Under the pieces are notes generated by a model that saw nothing but the letters and a program-made list of their open reading frames with translations, did not search any database and was not told where the DNA came from. DNA of 37,547 bases from NCBI RefSeq assembly GCF_000380965.1, contig NZ_KB905563.1, positions 4,899 to 42,445 on the forward strand. The letters run 5' to 3'. Positions 25,870 to 33,408 of the stretch are shown in pieces (position 1 is the stretch's first letter; each line of letters begins with the position of its first letter). The translations under genes and the position numbers were made by a program. Origin of the DNA: Paenibacillus ginsengihumi DSM 21568 (GTDB lineage Bacteria; Bacillota; Bacilli; Paenibacillales; NBRC-103111).

Positions 25870-27591
25870 TTAAACGAGCCGAATCTTCGAGCGGAAGCTG
25901 ATCGCTGCCATCCCCGACTTCGGTTCGACGGATACGGAGTTGCCGATCGCGTAAGGGGAATAGGACCACTGATAAGGATCGTACGCTTTGATGAGCTCGC
26001 CGCTGCTGTAGTTTCTGACTTGCAGAACAGGGGAGGAGTACACCCATAGTTCGCCGCGCTCCTCATCGATCCAGATGCTGTCCACATCCTGCGAATCGTG
26101 CTTGATCAGCATGGCCTCCTCGCTGCAGCCGCTAGGGTATTTGACGATATAGGCCGGCTCGTTATGCACGTATTGGGCGGCGACGACGCTGTCCTGCGAA
26201 TCGAAGCAAAGCGCGCAGCATACCCGGCCTTGCGGCATGGGGATGTCCTCGGTGCGGAAGCTGTCCGTCAGATGCACGATGCGGACGGTTTCTCTGGCGG
26301 CGTAGAGCAGCTTCCGGCTGTCCCGGCTGAAGGCGATCGTCTGCGTCATTCCTACGCGCGAAGGCAGGCCGAGCCAGACGAAACTCGCATCGTCGTACAG
26401 ACATTGCCCGGTCTCCACATTCCATATCGTCATCCGCTTGCCGAACAGGCCGACCGCCAGCCATTTCTCGTCCGGGCTGATCGCGATCGCCGCGATTTTG
26501 CTTCGATCCGCAAACGTATGCTGCAGCACGACCCGGCCGCTCTCCAGGTCGATGCAGTAAAACGTGCGGTAAGGCTCGGGGATAGGATAGCCGATGTCGC
26601 CCTGCGGGTCGTAGTTTGCCGCTGTCGGCACGACGATCAGATAGCGGCCGGTTGCGCTAAATGTTACATAGGTGTATTCCTCATAGTACGCATTGTCATC
26701 CAGCTGCTCCCAGTCCAGGCCGGGACAGTCGTACGCCGCATGAAGCTGTTGTTCCCGCAGATCGTATATCTTGACCATCCCGACGCCGAACCCGACGGCG
26801 AGGTACCGCGCATCCGGGCTGAAGGCGAGAGCCGCTTCCGATGCCTTCTCCGCTTCGAACAGCGCCTTGCTGTCGCTGAAGGAGGCGGCTTCCTCGCCGC
26901 TTTCGGTATGAAGCAGCTTCAGCTCGCCGTCTTGATGCATCGCGGCGACCAACGTGCCGCCGGGGCTTAGGCACAGCTGCGCGATCCAGGCGTCGTGCGT
27001 TCCGATCTCGACGAAGGCCCGGCGCCCGGCGCGAAGCGCTCTGAAATCGAGCCGGCTTCGTTCCTCCAGCCTGCGGTTGAGCTGGCGAATCGGCTCGGTG
27101 AACAGCGCTTCCTCTTCCGGCGTGAGCTCGGACAATTTGCGCTTGCCGTCGATGACGTTGTCATCCAGGCAGTCGGCCAGCGCCAAAACGTATTTCATCC
27201 GAACGTCCCATTCCGGCTTCGCTCCGCCGTAGCCGAGCGATCTGTTCAGACTGCGCAGGCCTCGCCGGCATTCCTCCGCCGAACCGGTCAGGGAGGCGAC
27301 CGCTTGCAGCAGCAGGCGCATGAGCCGGATGTCCTGGTCGATTTCTTCGTGATCCGCTGCATCGGTCAGTACAGCCTCGAACCGTTCCGCTGCCTGCTGA
27401 GCCAAGGCAAACTGTTCGTCAAGCAGAGCAGCCTCCGCATAATAATACAGACCGCGGAGAAAGGCATGCCGCTGAAGCGAATCTTCCGGATTCCGCAGCT
27501 GCTCTGCCCATGCTTGACCGAGCAAAACCAGCGTCTCCCGATGCTTCCCGCTTCTGTTGTATTCCTTGGCCGCAGCGATCATTCGCTCCAT
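25870..27591 (-). CDS. TPR-like/WD40-like beta-propeller protein, last gene of the immunity-type operon
   Basis: From the ATG at 27591 this is 573 residues. The first 200 or so are helical (MERMIAAAKEYNRSGKHRE, AFLRGLYYYAEAALLDEQFALAQQA) and look like TPR-type repeats. From about 205 on, WD40-like blades recur: AWIAQLCLSPGGTLVAAMHQDG, ALAFSPDARYLAVGFGVGMVKIYDL, IAISPDEKWLAVGLFGKRMTIWNVETG and TIAFSRDSRKLLYA. No signal peptide is present, so it should be a cytoplasmic interaction scaffold. The frame stays open upstream across the next gene, but that stretch is an out-of-frame reading of it. It overlaps the upstream gene by 13 bp, so the two are coupled. Function unknown; context suggests a role with the SUKH and ankyrin proteins. 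Confidence 0.75.
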   Translation of the reverse strand: MERMIAAAKEYNRSGKHRETLVLLGQAWAEQLRNPEDSLQRHAFLRGLYYYAEAALLDEQFALAQQAAERFEAVLTDAADHEEIDQDIRLMRLLLQAVASLTGSAEECRRGLRSLNRSLGYGGAKPEWDVRMKYVLALADCLDDNVIDGKRKLSELTPEEEALFTEPIRQLNRRLEERSRLDFRALRAGRRAFVEIGTHDAWIAQLCLSPGGTLVAAMHQDGELKLLHTESGEEAASFSDSKALFEAEKASEAALAFSPDARYLAVGFGVGMVKIYDLREQQLHAAYDCPGLDWEQLDDNAYYEEYTYVTFSATGRYLIVVPTAANYDPQGDIGYPIPEPYRTFYCIDLESGRVVLQHTFADRSKIAAIAISPDEKWLAVGLFGKRMTIWNVETGQCLYDDASFVWLGLPSRVGMTQTIAFSRDSRKLLYAARETVRIVHLTDSFRTEDIPMPQGRVCCALCFDSQDSVVAAQYVHNEPAYIVKYPSGCSEEAMLIKHDSQDVDSIWIDEERGELWVYSSPVLQVRNYSSGELIKAYDPYQWSYSPYAIGNSVSVEPKSGMAAISFRSKIRLV

Positions 27592-28241
27592 CGATTGTCC
27601 GCCTCGCTTTTTACTTTTTTTAGAAAACTGTACGCCAGCTTCAAAGGAATTCCGAGAGCATCGGCAATATCCTTGATTTTCATGCCTTGCCCGCTCATGG
27701 ACCGGATCGACCCGATCAGGGCCTCTTCCTGCTGCCGCGCCATACGGTAGCTCGGTTCCAGCAGGGCCTGCCACGTATCCGCATCGGCATAGTCGTCGGC
27801 CGCTGCGATGTCCGCAACGGCATCGTCCAGAGCGGCGCAGGTGACGGGCGTATTCGCCACCTGCGGACGATGGCTCGCCATCAGCAGCCGGATCTTGGCG
27901 ACCGCGTCGCGGAATTGCCCGATCGAACCGGCGATATAGCTGCCCGCACCCCATTCGTCCATGCCATGCATAAGGCAGGAGACCGGCTGTCCCGCTTCGT
28001 TCATATCGACAATGATCGGATCGCCGGTAAGCTCGGTACGGCCGATCACGATCCATCCCGGCTGCCATGCTCCGTCCTCGTCCGAGGCCAGACTGCGGCC
28101 CTTCTCATCTGTGCTGTAGCCGATCTGTTCCTTCTCCAGCTCCTCCGGAGCATAGATCGCCAAAGCGATATATGGCTCAGCGAGGTCGCATTCCGATTTC
28201 AGCTGCCTCAGCTGTTCCAGCACCGCACGGTCTACGTTCAT
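27579..28241 (-). CDS. SMI1/KNR4 (SUKH)-type protein with C-terminal HTH-like helix pair
   Basis: The 220-residue protein contains a SUKH-like core: GYSTDEKGRSLA, then PGWIVIGRTELTGDPIIVDM, PVSCLMHGMDEWGAGSYIAGSIGQF around residues 40-110. The WIVIG...GDPI...D pattern is the strand region of SMI1/KNR4 domains. SUKH proteins are common immunity proteins against polymorphic toxins and bind toxin domains directly. The last 35 residues (GMKIKDIADALGIPLKLAYSFLKKVK) look like a helix-turn-helix, which is unusual. The start at 28241 is four bases after the ankyrin gene's stop, and the end overlaps the propeller gene. The family assignment is from pattern only; it lacks the clear LPEEY helix of the other SUKH proteins here. 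Confidence 0.7.
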   Translation of the reverse strand: MNVDRAVLEQLRQLKSECDLAEPYIALAIYAPEELEKEQIGYSTDEKGRSLASDEDGAWQPGWIVIGRTELTGDPIIVDMNEAGQPVSCLMHGMDEWGAGSYIAGSIGQFRDAVAKIRLLMASHRPQVANTPVTCAALDDAVADIAAADDYADADTWQALLEPSYRMARQQEEALIGSIRSMSGQGMKIKDIADALGIPLKLAYSFLKKVKSEADNRWSE

Positions 28242-28245
28242 GCTG

Positions 28246-28962
28246 CTATTCCTCCTGTGTGAATCGCTTCAGGCGTTCCTTCAATCTCACGGCAAGCTCC
28301 CTAAACCGCGCAGCTTCGTCGGACGGATTCAGCGCCGCCTGTTCCTGCCCGATCCAGTAATCCCCGTCCAGCAAGTCGTACATATCCGACAGCGTGATTT
28401 CCGGGCAGGCCGGATTCTCGAAAGCGGCGAGCATCGGCTCCGGTCCGCCGTCCCAGTTATAGCCGCTCACGACAGCATGCAGCAGCACCGGGGAAGTCAG
28501 CCGGCGAATTTTGCGGCACATGGAAGCGAGCGACTCGTCGTATAAAATATCGTCCAGCATATCCCGCTCTTCATCCGTCAGCGTCAGCCGAACCGCTCCG
28601 GTCGTCGCGAGCAAAAGGTCGGCGATCTCCTTGCTGCGGCCGCGTGCCGCATTCCAGGCTGTAGCGAGAATACCGTGCGGCGAATCGAGCCTGGCGCCGG
28701 CCTCGAGGAGCCTGACGACCGTTTCCTTCCGGTTGAACTTGACCGCCTTTTTCAGCGACGTGTCCCCAAGCTTGTCTTCCGCTTCCAGGTCGGCTCCCCG
28801 CTCGATGAGCAGATCGAGCGCCTGGACCGGCATCCGCTGCGTAATCAGCAGCATAAGCGGCGTGCGGCCGCGCTCGTCCCGCTCGTTCACGTCCAGCACG
28901 GCCGCCGCCTGGCGAACCGCTTCCGGGTTTTTCGTTCTGCAGATGTCAGCCCAGCTCATCAT
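28246..28962 (-). CDS. Ankyrin-repeat protein
   Basis: From the ATG at 28962 this has 238 residues. Residues about 22-110 hold three ankyrin repeats: DVNERDERGRTPLMLLITQ, ALDLLIERGADLEAEDKLGDTSLKKAVKF and TVVRLLEAGARLDSPHG. The rest is a helical region without a recognised fold. AAGGAAGGAG lies nine bases before the ATG. The start overlaps the end of the upstream SUKH gene by 17 bp, so the two are likely translated together. Ankyrin proteins are frequent members of bacterial immunity-gene arrays. The open frame continues 44 codons upstream, inside the SUKH gene, and is not used in my view. Confidence 0.82.
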   Translation of the reverse strand: MMSWADICRTKNPEAVRQAAAVLDVNERDERGRTPLMLLITQRMPVQALDLLIERGADLEAEDKLGDTSLKKAVKFNRKETVVRLLEAGARLDSPHGILATAWNAARGRSKEIADLLLATTGAVRLTLTDEERDMLDDILYDESLASMCRKIRRLTSPVLLHAVVSGYNWDGGPEPMLAAFENPACPEITLSDMYDLLDGDYWIGQEQAALNPSDEAARFRELAVRLKERLKRFTQEE

Positions 28963-29590
28963 CTGCCGCGGCTCCTTCCTTGATCTGCTCGAGCGATCGG
29001 TCAAGCCAGGCTTCGTACCAGGCCAGAAAAGTAAGGCGCTCTCGATTTCCGAAATAATGATCGGGATATAAGCCGTTATCGTTGCTCCGGTCATCGACCC
29101 AAATTTCGCCGTAAGCCGGCCCGTTCACGACCAGATTGATGGACACGCCGCAGCCGAAATTGCTGATGCGCAGCAGCCCGGCCGAATGTTTCGCGCTGAA
29201 GTACGCCGTTTCAATCTCGGTCCTTTCATCCTGACTCAAAAGGCCGACGTCTTCGTCCAGCTCCAGATTCCACGCCTCCGTATAAGGAAACGGCTCGGCG
29301 ATGAGGTTAAGCTCGTCTTTAGTATCAAGATCTGTGTAAACGCCGTTCTCCGGCCGCTCCAATCCGTAGTATGGACCTGCGCCGCCGCTGCCGACATAGA
29401 GCAAAAAAGCTTTGTATTCCTCCGGCAGCGTCACCTGCCACGTCCTCTCGAACTTGATTGCGTCTTCCGGATTCCATGGCGGCGCCAAAGCGTAGCGGTG
29501 CCGGCTTGCGCCGAATAAGGCGAACGTCGAGTCCGCCTGCCTAAGCCTCTCGAGCTTGGCCCGAACCTGATCGATACGCTGCTCGTACAC
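28946..29590 (-). CDS. SMI1/KNR4 (SUKH) family protein
   Basis: The 214-residue protein is a clear SUKH domain: RFEQ-like helix KFERTWQVTLPEEYKAFLLYVGSGGAGPYYGL at about 47-78, central loop, then GLLRISNFGCGVSINLVVNG and GEIWVDDRSNDNGLYP, and the closing FLAWYEAWLDRSL. No signal peptide, so it is cytoplasmic, as expected of an immunity protein that binds an incoming toxin. Its N-terminal 75 residues are very similar to those of the SUKH-HEAT protein two genes upstream (FGAS(R/K)HRY, LPE.Y.AFL, GGAGPYYG), which indicates duplication within the operon. It overlaps the ankyrin gene by 17 bp. The start at 29590 has an AGGAGAAGG-type ribosome site. Confidence 0.88.
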   Translation of the reverse strand: MYEQRIDQVRAKLERLRQADSTFALFGASRHRYALAPPWNPEDAIKFERTWQVTLPEEYKAFLLYVGSGGAGPYYGLERPENGVYTDLDTKDELNLIAEPFPYTEAWNLELDEDVGLLSQDERTEIETAYFSAKHSAGLLRISNFGCGVSINLVVNGPAYGEIWVDDRSNDNGLYPDHYFGNRERLTFLAWYEAWLDRSLEQIKEGAAADDELG

Positions 29591-29636
29591 GAATCCTTCT
29601 CCTTTCCTGCCGGGTTGACGGCCCTTCCGATCCGAG

Positions 29637-30035
29637 TCAATCCCAATCCATATAAAACGTCGCCGTCAGCTTGCCGTCCCGGCAGTCCGGGCAGCCGACA
29701 ACATCGACAGGCCCATTGTGCTCGATCTGTATTTCATGCATCGCGGTTCCGCATCTTTTGCAATTGTACGTATGCTTGTATTGAGCGGAATCCGAGCTCA
29801 TCTCGATGTACAGTTCGTTTTGGAGGCCGCCGCATTGCGGGCAAACATACACTGCGTCATAGGCATTGTATTGTGTCGAGCTGTCCTTCATGAATGTCAA
29901 CATCCGCTGTTTAAGCTCAGCATCCTCGACAAACGAGGCGATCGACTCCAGCGAGCAGTACGCAAAGCCGATACCGACAAACATATTGCTCTCGTAACGG
30001 CATGAATCGCATTCCAGCTTATATGCTACTCCCAT
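29637..30035 (-). CDS. Small protein with four CxxC pairs (zinc ribbons)
   Basis: From the ATG at 30035 this has 132 residues with four CxxC motifs: Cys9/12 (CDSC), Cys65/68 (CPQC), Cys92/95 (CKRC) and Cys115/118 (CPDC). These should make two zinc ribbons on a small beta-rich scaffold. GGGGAGG seven bases upstream fixes this start; the frame remains open 25 codons further. The sequence is not one I recognise. Its place in the middle of the immunity-type operon suggests it is either an immunity protein against a nuclease toxin or an unrelated passenger. There is a 97-bp gap upstream and 46 bp downstream. Confidence 0.7.
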   Translation of the reverse strand: MGVAYKLECDSCRYESNMFVGIGFAYCSLESIASFVEDAELKQRMLTFMKDSSTQYNAYDAVYVCPQCGGLQNELYIEMSSDSAQYKHTYNCKRCGTAMHEIQIEHNGPVDVVGCPDCRDGKLTATFYMDWD

Positions 30036-30132
30036 GTTCAACCTCCCCAGTCCGTTTCGGAATATGTCATGTATCGCCATGGCGTTCATTACGAATGACG
30101 CTCGCTCCATCCCGGGAGGTTCAGCCGATGAG

Positions 30133-31467
30133 TTACGGCCCGATGATTTTCCGCAGCATCCCCTTCACTTGCCTTAAGGCAGAAGGCACTTCCCGTTCCA
30201 CCTGCTCCAGCGACCGGAACGAATATTCCTCCAGCAGTCTCCGCACGTTGGAGCGGACGTAGTTCTGATCCGTTCGATGCCGCTCCAGGATTCGCTCGTA
30301 AACTTCCAGCAAGCGCGTATCCGTGACGCCTCTGAGCGCCTGCAGGGCGATGACCGTTACCCATGGGTCCGGATCTTCCAAGGCCGCGATGAATGCCGGA
30401 AGGTTCGCCGCTTTCGCAGCTGCGGGCGCTTGCCCCGCCTGATATATCGCCTGGGTGCGGATTTTCCGGTCGGGATGGGCGAAGTAAGGCAGCATCAGCG
30501 CCAGCATGTCCGCTCCGGCCTCCTCCAGCATCATCGCCAAAAAGGTGAACGCTTCGCCGTCCGTCTCCTGCGGGAGCAGAGCGATCAGCTCCTCCGTAAA
30601 GCGCCGGTCCCTTTCGGGCATGTACCATTTGGCGAACTTCAGCGCAAGCAGCCGATCGGCGGCCTCCCCGCTGCGGAGCAACTGCCGGATCAGTGGCTCC
30701 GCCCGATCAAACCGCAGCTTCGCCAGCACCTGAAGCGCCATGCGGCGCACATCGCCGGAGCTCTCGTCAATCTGCCGCAGCAGAAAGTCGGCTGTCTCGT
30801 CAGCGATGCGCGGCAGCTTCAGCATGCCGTCCAAAGCCTCAAGCCTGACGTTCTCCGCCGCGGCCGAGCGGTACAGCGCGATCAGCTCCCGATCGTCCCC
30901 GCCCCGGCGCATGCCGAACCAGCTGCTGTCGTAGCCGGCGATCGTTTCGTCCAGCCAGCGCTCGTACCAATCGAGGAAATTCGCTTCGTAAGTAAAAAAA
31001 GTTCTCCGGCTGTCCAGATCGATATAGATCACTTTGCCCCGGTATTCCCCGGTAATGACCAGCATCGTCTCATAGGTGCACCCCTGCTCTCCGATATTGA
31101 GCAGGCCGGGGTATTCGTCGTCATCATCATCGTCGTCCATGCCGCTGCCGGACGGCGCCGGCTCGGCTCCAGGCCGCAAAGGCGAGGGCTCGCCAATCAG
31201 ATCCAGGTCGATGGACTGCTTCTTGCCCAGCGGGTGAATCCCGTAATACGGTCCCGCTCCGCCGTTTCCGAGCTCGGTCAAAAAAGCCGCATACGGTTCG
31301 GGCAGCGTAATTCCGTGCGCTTGCTCGAATCGGCGCAGCTCGTCAATGCTCAGCGGCTCGTTCAGCTTATAGCGGTGTTTGCTCGCTCCAAACACGCGAT
31401 ACTCCGGATCGGCCTCGGCTGCCTGCGGCAACTTCCGGCGAATCCGATCCAATTGTTCCTTCAGCAT
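30133..31467 (-). CDS. SUKH domain fused to HEAT-type repeats
   Basis: The 444-residue protein starts with a SUKH domain (about 1-175: GASKHRYKL, ITLPEPYAAFLTELGNGGAGPYYGI, LLNIGEQGCTYETMLVITG, VIYIDL, FLDWYERWLDETI). The domain is interrupted by an acidic insert MDDDDDDDEYPG near 110-121. From about 190 to 425 come HEAT-like helical repeats such as VRLEALDGMLKLPRIAD, DVRRMALQVLAKLRFDRAEPLIRQLL, DRKIRTQAIYQAG and DPWVTVIALQALRGV. HEAT arrays normally bind proteins. The likely job is immunity to a polymorphic toxin, or regulation of the neighbouring SUKH proteins; neither is shown. The ATG at 31467 follows GGGAGGAG. Confidence 0.85.
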   Translation of the reverse strand: MLKEQLDRIRRKLPQAAEADPEYRVFGASKHRYKLNEPLSIDELRRFEQAHGITLPEPYAAFLTELGNGGAGPYYGIHPLGKKQSIDLDLIGEPSPLRPGAEPAPSGSGMDDDDDDDEYPGLLNIGEQGCTYETMLVITGEYRGKVIYIDLDSRRTFFTYEANFLDWYERWLDETIAGYDSSWFGMRRGGDDRELIALYRSAAAENVRLEALDGMLKLPRIADETADFLLRQIDESSGDVRRMALQVLAKLRFDRAEPLIRQLLRSGEAADRLLALKFAKWYMPERDRRFTEELIALLPQETDGEAFTFLAMMLEEAGADMLALMLPYFAHPDRKIRTQAIYQAGQAPAAAKAANLPAFIAALEDPDPWVTVIALQALRGVTDTRLLEVYERILERHRTDQNYVRSNVRRLLEEYSFRSLEQVEREVPSALRQVKGMLRKIIGP

Positions 31468-31507
31468 ATGCTCCTCCCGGACGTCTCTTCCCAGACGGTA
31501 ATCGATA

Positions 31508-31990
31508 TCATTTCAACGGAATGTCGTATAACCGGATCGCCATTTGCAACGTATGATTAAGCCGCTGGACGACTTCAAAGGCCGGCTCCAGGGTCTCCTC
31601 GATCCCGCCAACAAACAGGTCCATATGCAGCTTCAGCGTCGTTCCGAACTGCCTGCCGCTGGGGCTCTCTGGCGGCAGCGCGAAGGGCCTGAGCTGGATA
31701 TTCGTTCCGCCCCGCGCGCAATCCCTGGCGAACCAGGCGAGAAACTCGATCGATTGCAGGCTTTCCGGCGAATAGTCGATGCCGATCTCGAACTGGAGCA
31801 GCACCTCCTGCGGAAGTCCGCCGCCGGTGCGCCGCAGGGCGGCATGGGGAAGATGGGCGCAAGCGCTGGAGCCAAGCATGTCCGCTTTGATCGGCTCCAT
31901 GTTCTCGACGCCGCTTTCGACGCCCGCAATGCCTTTTAACGAGTTGATTGTCTGATGAAACGCCTCGATGACGGCAGGATATGGGCTCAT
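31508..31990 (-). CDS. Unknown 160-residue protein in the immunity-type operon
   Basis: I do not recognise this family. The 160-residue protein has no signal peptide or membrane helix. It looks alpha/beta: an N-terminal helix (SPYPAVIEAFHQTINSLKG), strand-like segments (EVLLQFEIGIDYSP, GTTLKLHMDLFVGG) and a C-terminal helix-strand (QRLNHTLQMAIRLYDIPLK). AAGGAG six bases before the ATG at 31990 supports the start. It lies 40-42 bp from each neighbour, in the same operon as SUFU and the SUKH-HEAT gene. By position it is a candidate new immunity family. Confidence 0.7.
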   Translation of the reverse strand: MSPYPAVIEAFHQTINSLKGIAGVESGVENMEPIKADMLGSSACAHLPHAALRRTGGGLPQEVLLQFEIGIDYSPESLQSIEFLAWFARDCARGGTNIQLRPFALPPESPSGRQFGTTLKLHMDLFVGGIEETLEPAFEVVQRLNHTLQMAIRLYDIPLK

Positions 31991-32032
31991 GCGACTCTCC
32001 TTATGTATCGATGCATATAAAGACGTTATCGG

Positions 32033-33094
32033 CTAGCCGATCGTCGAGACGACGTTGCCGTCCTGATCCTTGATGTAGGTTTTCAGGACTTGCACGGTCA
32101 TTCCGTTCATGGAGGACAGCTCGATGACGCCTTCCTTCGGCTGCAGCTTGCGCGACAGCTCGGCGGCGCTCGTCTCGTCGAGCAGGATGCGCACCATTTC
32201 GTCATCGGCTTCGAAGCCCGGCTGCTCTCCCGGCTCCAGAACGACGCTGATCTCTTGTCCCGACAAGTACAGAAACTCCCCTTTCAAAATGCGGCCCTTC
32301 AGCAGTTTGCCGACCGTTCCGGCCTGCTTCGCTCCCAGCTTGAGGACGGCCGGCTTTTTGCCGAACAGACGCTTCTGAGGGGGCTCCCAGCCGAGCTGAT
32401 CGACATATAAAAAGGCGGTGTTCGACCCGTCCCGCTCGATGCCCTGCTGCACCGCTGCGGCGACATCGGGCTCCTGCAGGAAGGAATCCCGCGACAGATC
32501 CGTGATGTAACGGGGCATATGCGCCTCGCAAGCCTTGAGCAGGCCGCGCGTATTCCATGTCATCATCGCTTCGAGCTCGCAGCCTGTTATGCCGATCATT
32601 TGCAGAAACTGAACCTTCCCGTTCGGCGTATCCGTTTCCGGCAGCTCGGGGTCATCGATGAAGGCCAGCGCTGTCAGCTTCGTATCGGAGCCGAGGCAGA
32701 TCGGGCCGTTGGCATCCAAATAATCGCCCGAGTGGAACACGTTGCCGCTTTTGAATACGTATCTGCCCATGTTTTGCAGCAGGTTCAGCGCCCAGGCCGG
32801 AGGCTCTTCCTCTTCCTCCTCCCGCGCGAGCCGAAAGGTCAGCTCAAAGCCGTAGCCGCTCTGCTCGGCATTGTCCGACTCCTTGTCGTAGAGCTCCGAA
32901 AATCCAAACGTGACAAAATGCCAATGCGGATAAGGCTGTTCCGCCTTGTACGCGCTGATGCCGTCCAGCGGATCGTTGCCTCCCAGCATGTAGGGGACCA
33001 GCGTGCCGTAATGCTTCGGCTCCTGGGCTCCGTACAGCTTGGCCATGGCCTCCTCTATAGCGTCCCAACCGGTGCTGCTTGCTTCCTCGCTCAT
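32033..33094 (-). CDS. Suppressor-of-fused (SUFU) family protein
   Basis: The 353-residue protein is recognisable as a bacterial SUFU-domain protein: GWDAIEEAMAKLYG, HYGTLVPYMLGGNDPLDGISAY, PHWHFVTFGFSELYDK, GYGFELTFRLA, and later FLQMIGITGCELEAMMTW and LL near 160-185. In animals SUFU acts in Hedgehog signalling. In bacteria the family is found among immunity proteins of polymorphic toxin systems. The C-terminal third (from about 230) is a less conserved extension. It is the first gene of the minus-strand operon, with a good ribosome site (GAGGAAC) and an extended -10 promoter about 75 bp upstream. A run of glutamates (REEEEEEPP) lies near 90-98. Confidence 0.88.
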   Translation of the reverse strand: MSEEASSTGWDAIEEAMAKLYGAQEPKHYGTLVPYMLGGNDPLDGISAYKAEQPYPHWHFVTFGFSELYDKESDNAEQSGYGFELTFRLAREEEEEEPPAWALNLLQNMGRYVFKSGNVFHSGDYLDANGPICLGSDTKLTALAFIDDPELPETDTPNGKVQFLQMIGITGCELEAMMTWNTRGLLKACEAHMPRYITDLSRDSFLQEPDVAAAVQQGIERDGSNTAFLYVDQLGWEPPQKRLFGKKPAVLKLGAKQAGTVGKLLKGRILKGEFLYLSGQEISVVLEPGEQPGFEADDEMVRILLDETSAAELSRKLQPKEGVIELSSMNGMTVQVLKTYIKDQDGNVVSTIG

Positions 33095-33174
33095 CGTTGT
33101 TCCTCCTCAATGATCATGAAAATTTGGCGGTGTCCTCGGCGGATTTTTCAGCACCGAAAGCGACGAACACGCCT

Positions 33175-33183
33175 ATTATACCA
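33175..33183 (-). promoter_or_regulatory. Extended -10 promoter of the immunity-type operon
   Basis: On the minus strand a perfect TATAAT (33180-33175) is preceded by TG one base away (TGGTATAAT), an extended -10; no good -35 is present. On the plus strand TGATACAAT (33189-33197) is a second, divergent extended -10, so the two promoters nearly touch. The rest of 33095-33408 holds nothing that looks coding. Confidence 0.55.
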
Positions 33184-33408
33184 GATATTGATACAATGCT
33201 TCTGTTATCGGCATTTCATTTTCAAAACATGAGCAATCGCAAAAGCGGGTTTGGAGGAAAAATACGCCGAATACGGTCTGCTTCAGGGGCTCGCTGTGCG
33301 AAAAACAATTCGCAACGTCTTTCGCATCTGCTGCGTCTACAAATGCAGTATGGAGGCCTGCGTGCGGGCATGACCACGGTCGTGCGATTCGGAGAGGAGA
33401 GAGGGGCT

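Noticed and set aside
27592-28068. Upstream extension of the propeller frame to a 732-codon reading
   Set aside because: The extra N-terminal part is Arg/Gly-rich and lies out of frame inside the SUKH-HTH gene. A normal start with a helical N-terminus begins at 27591.
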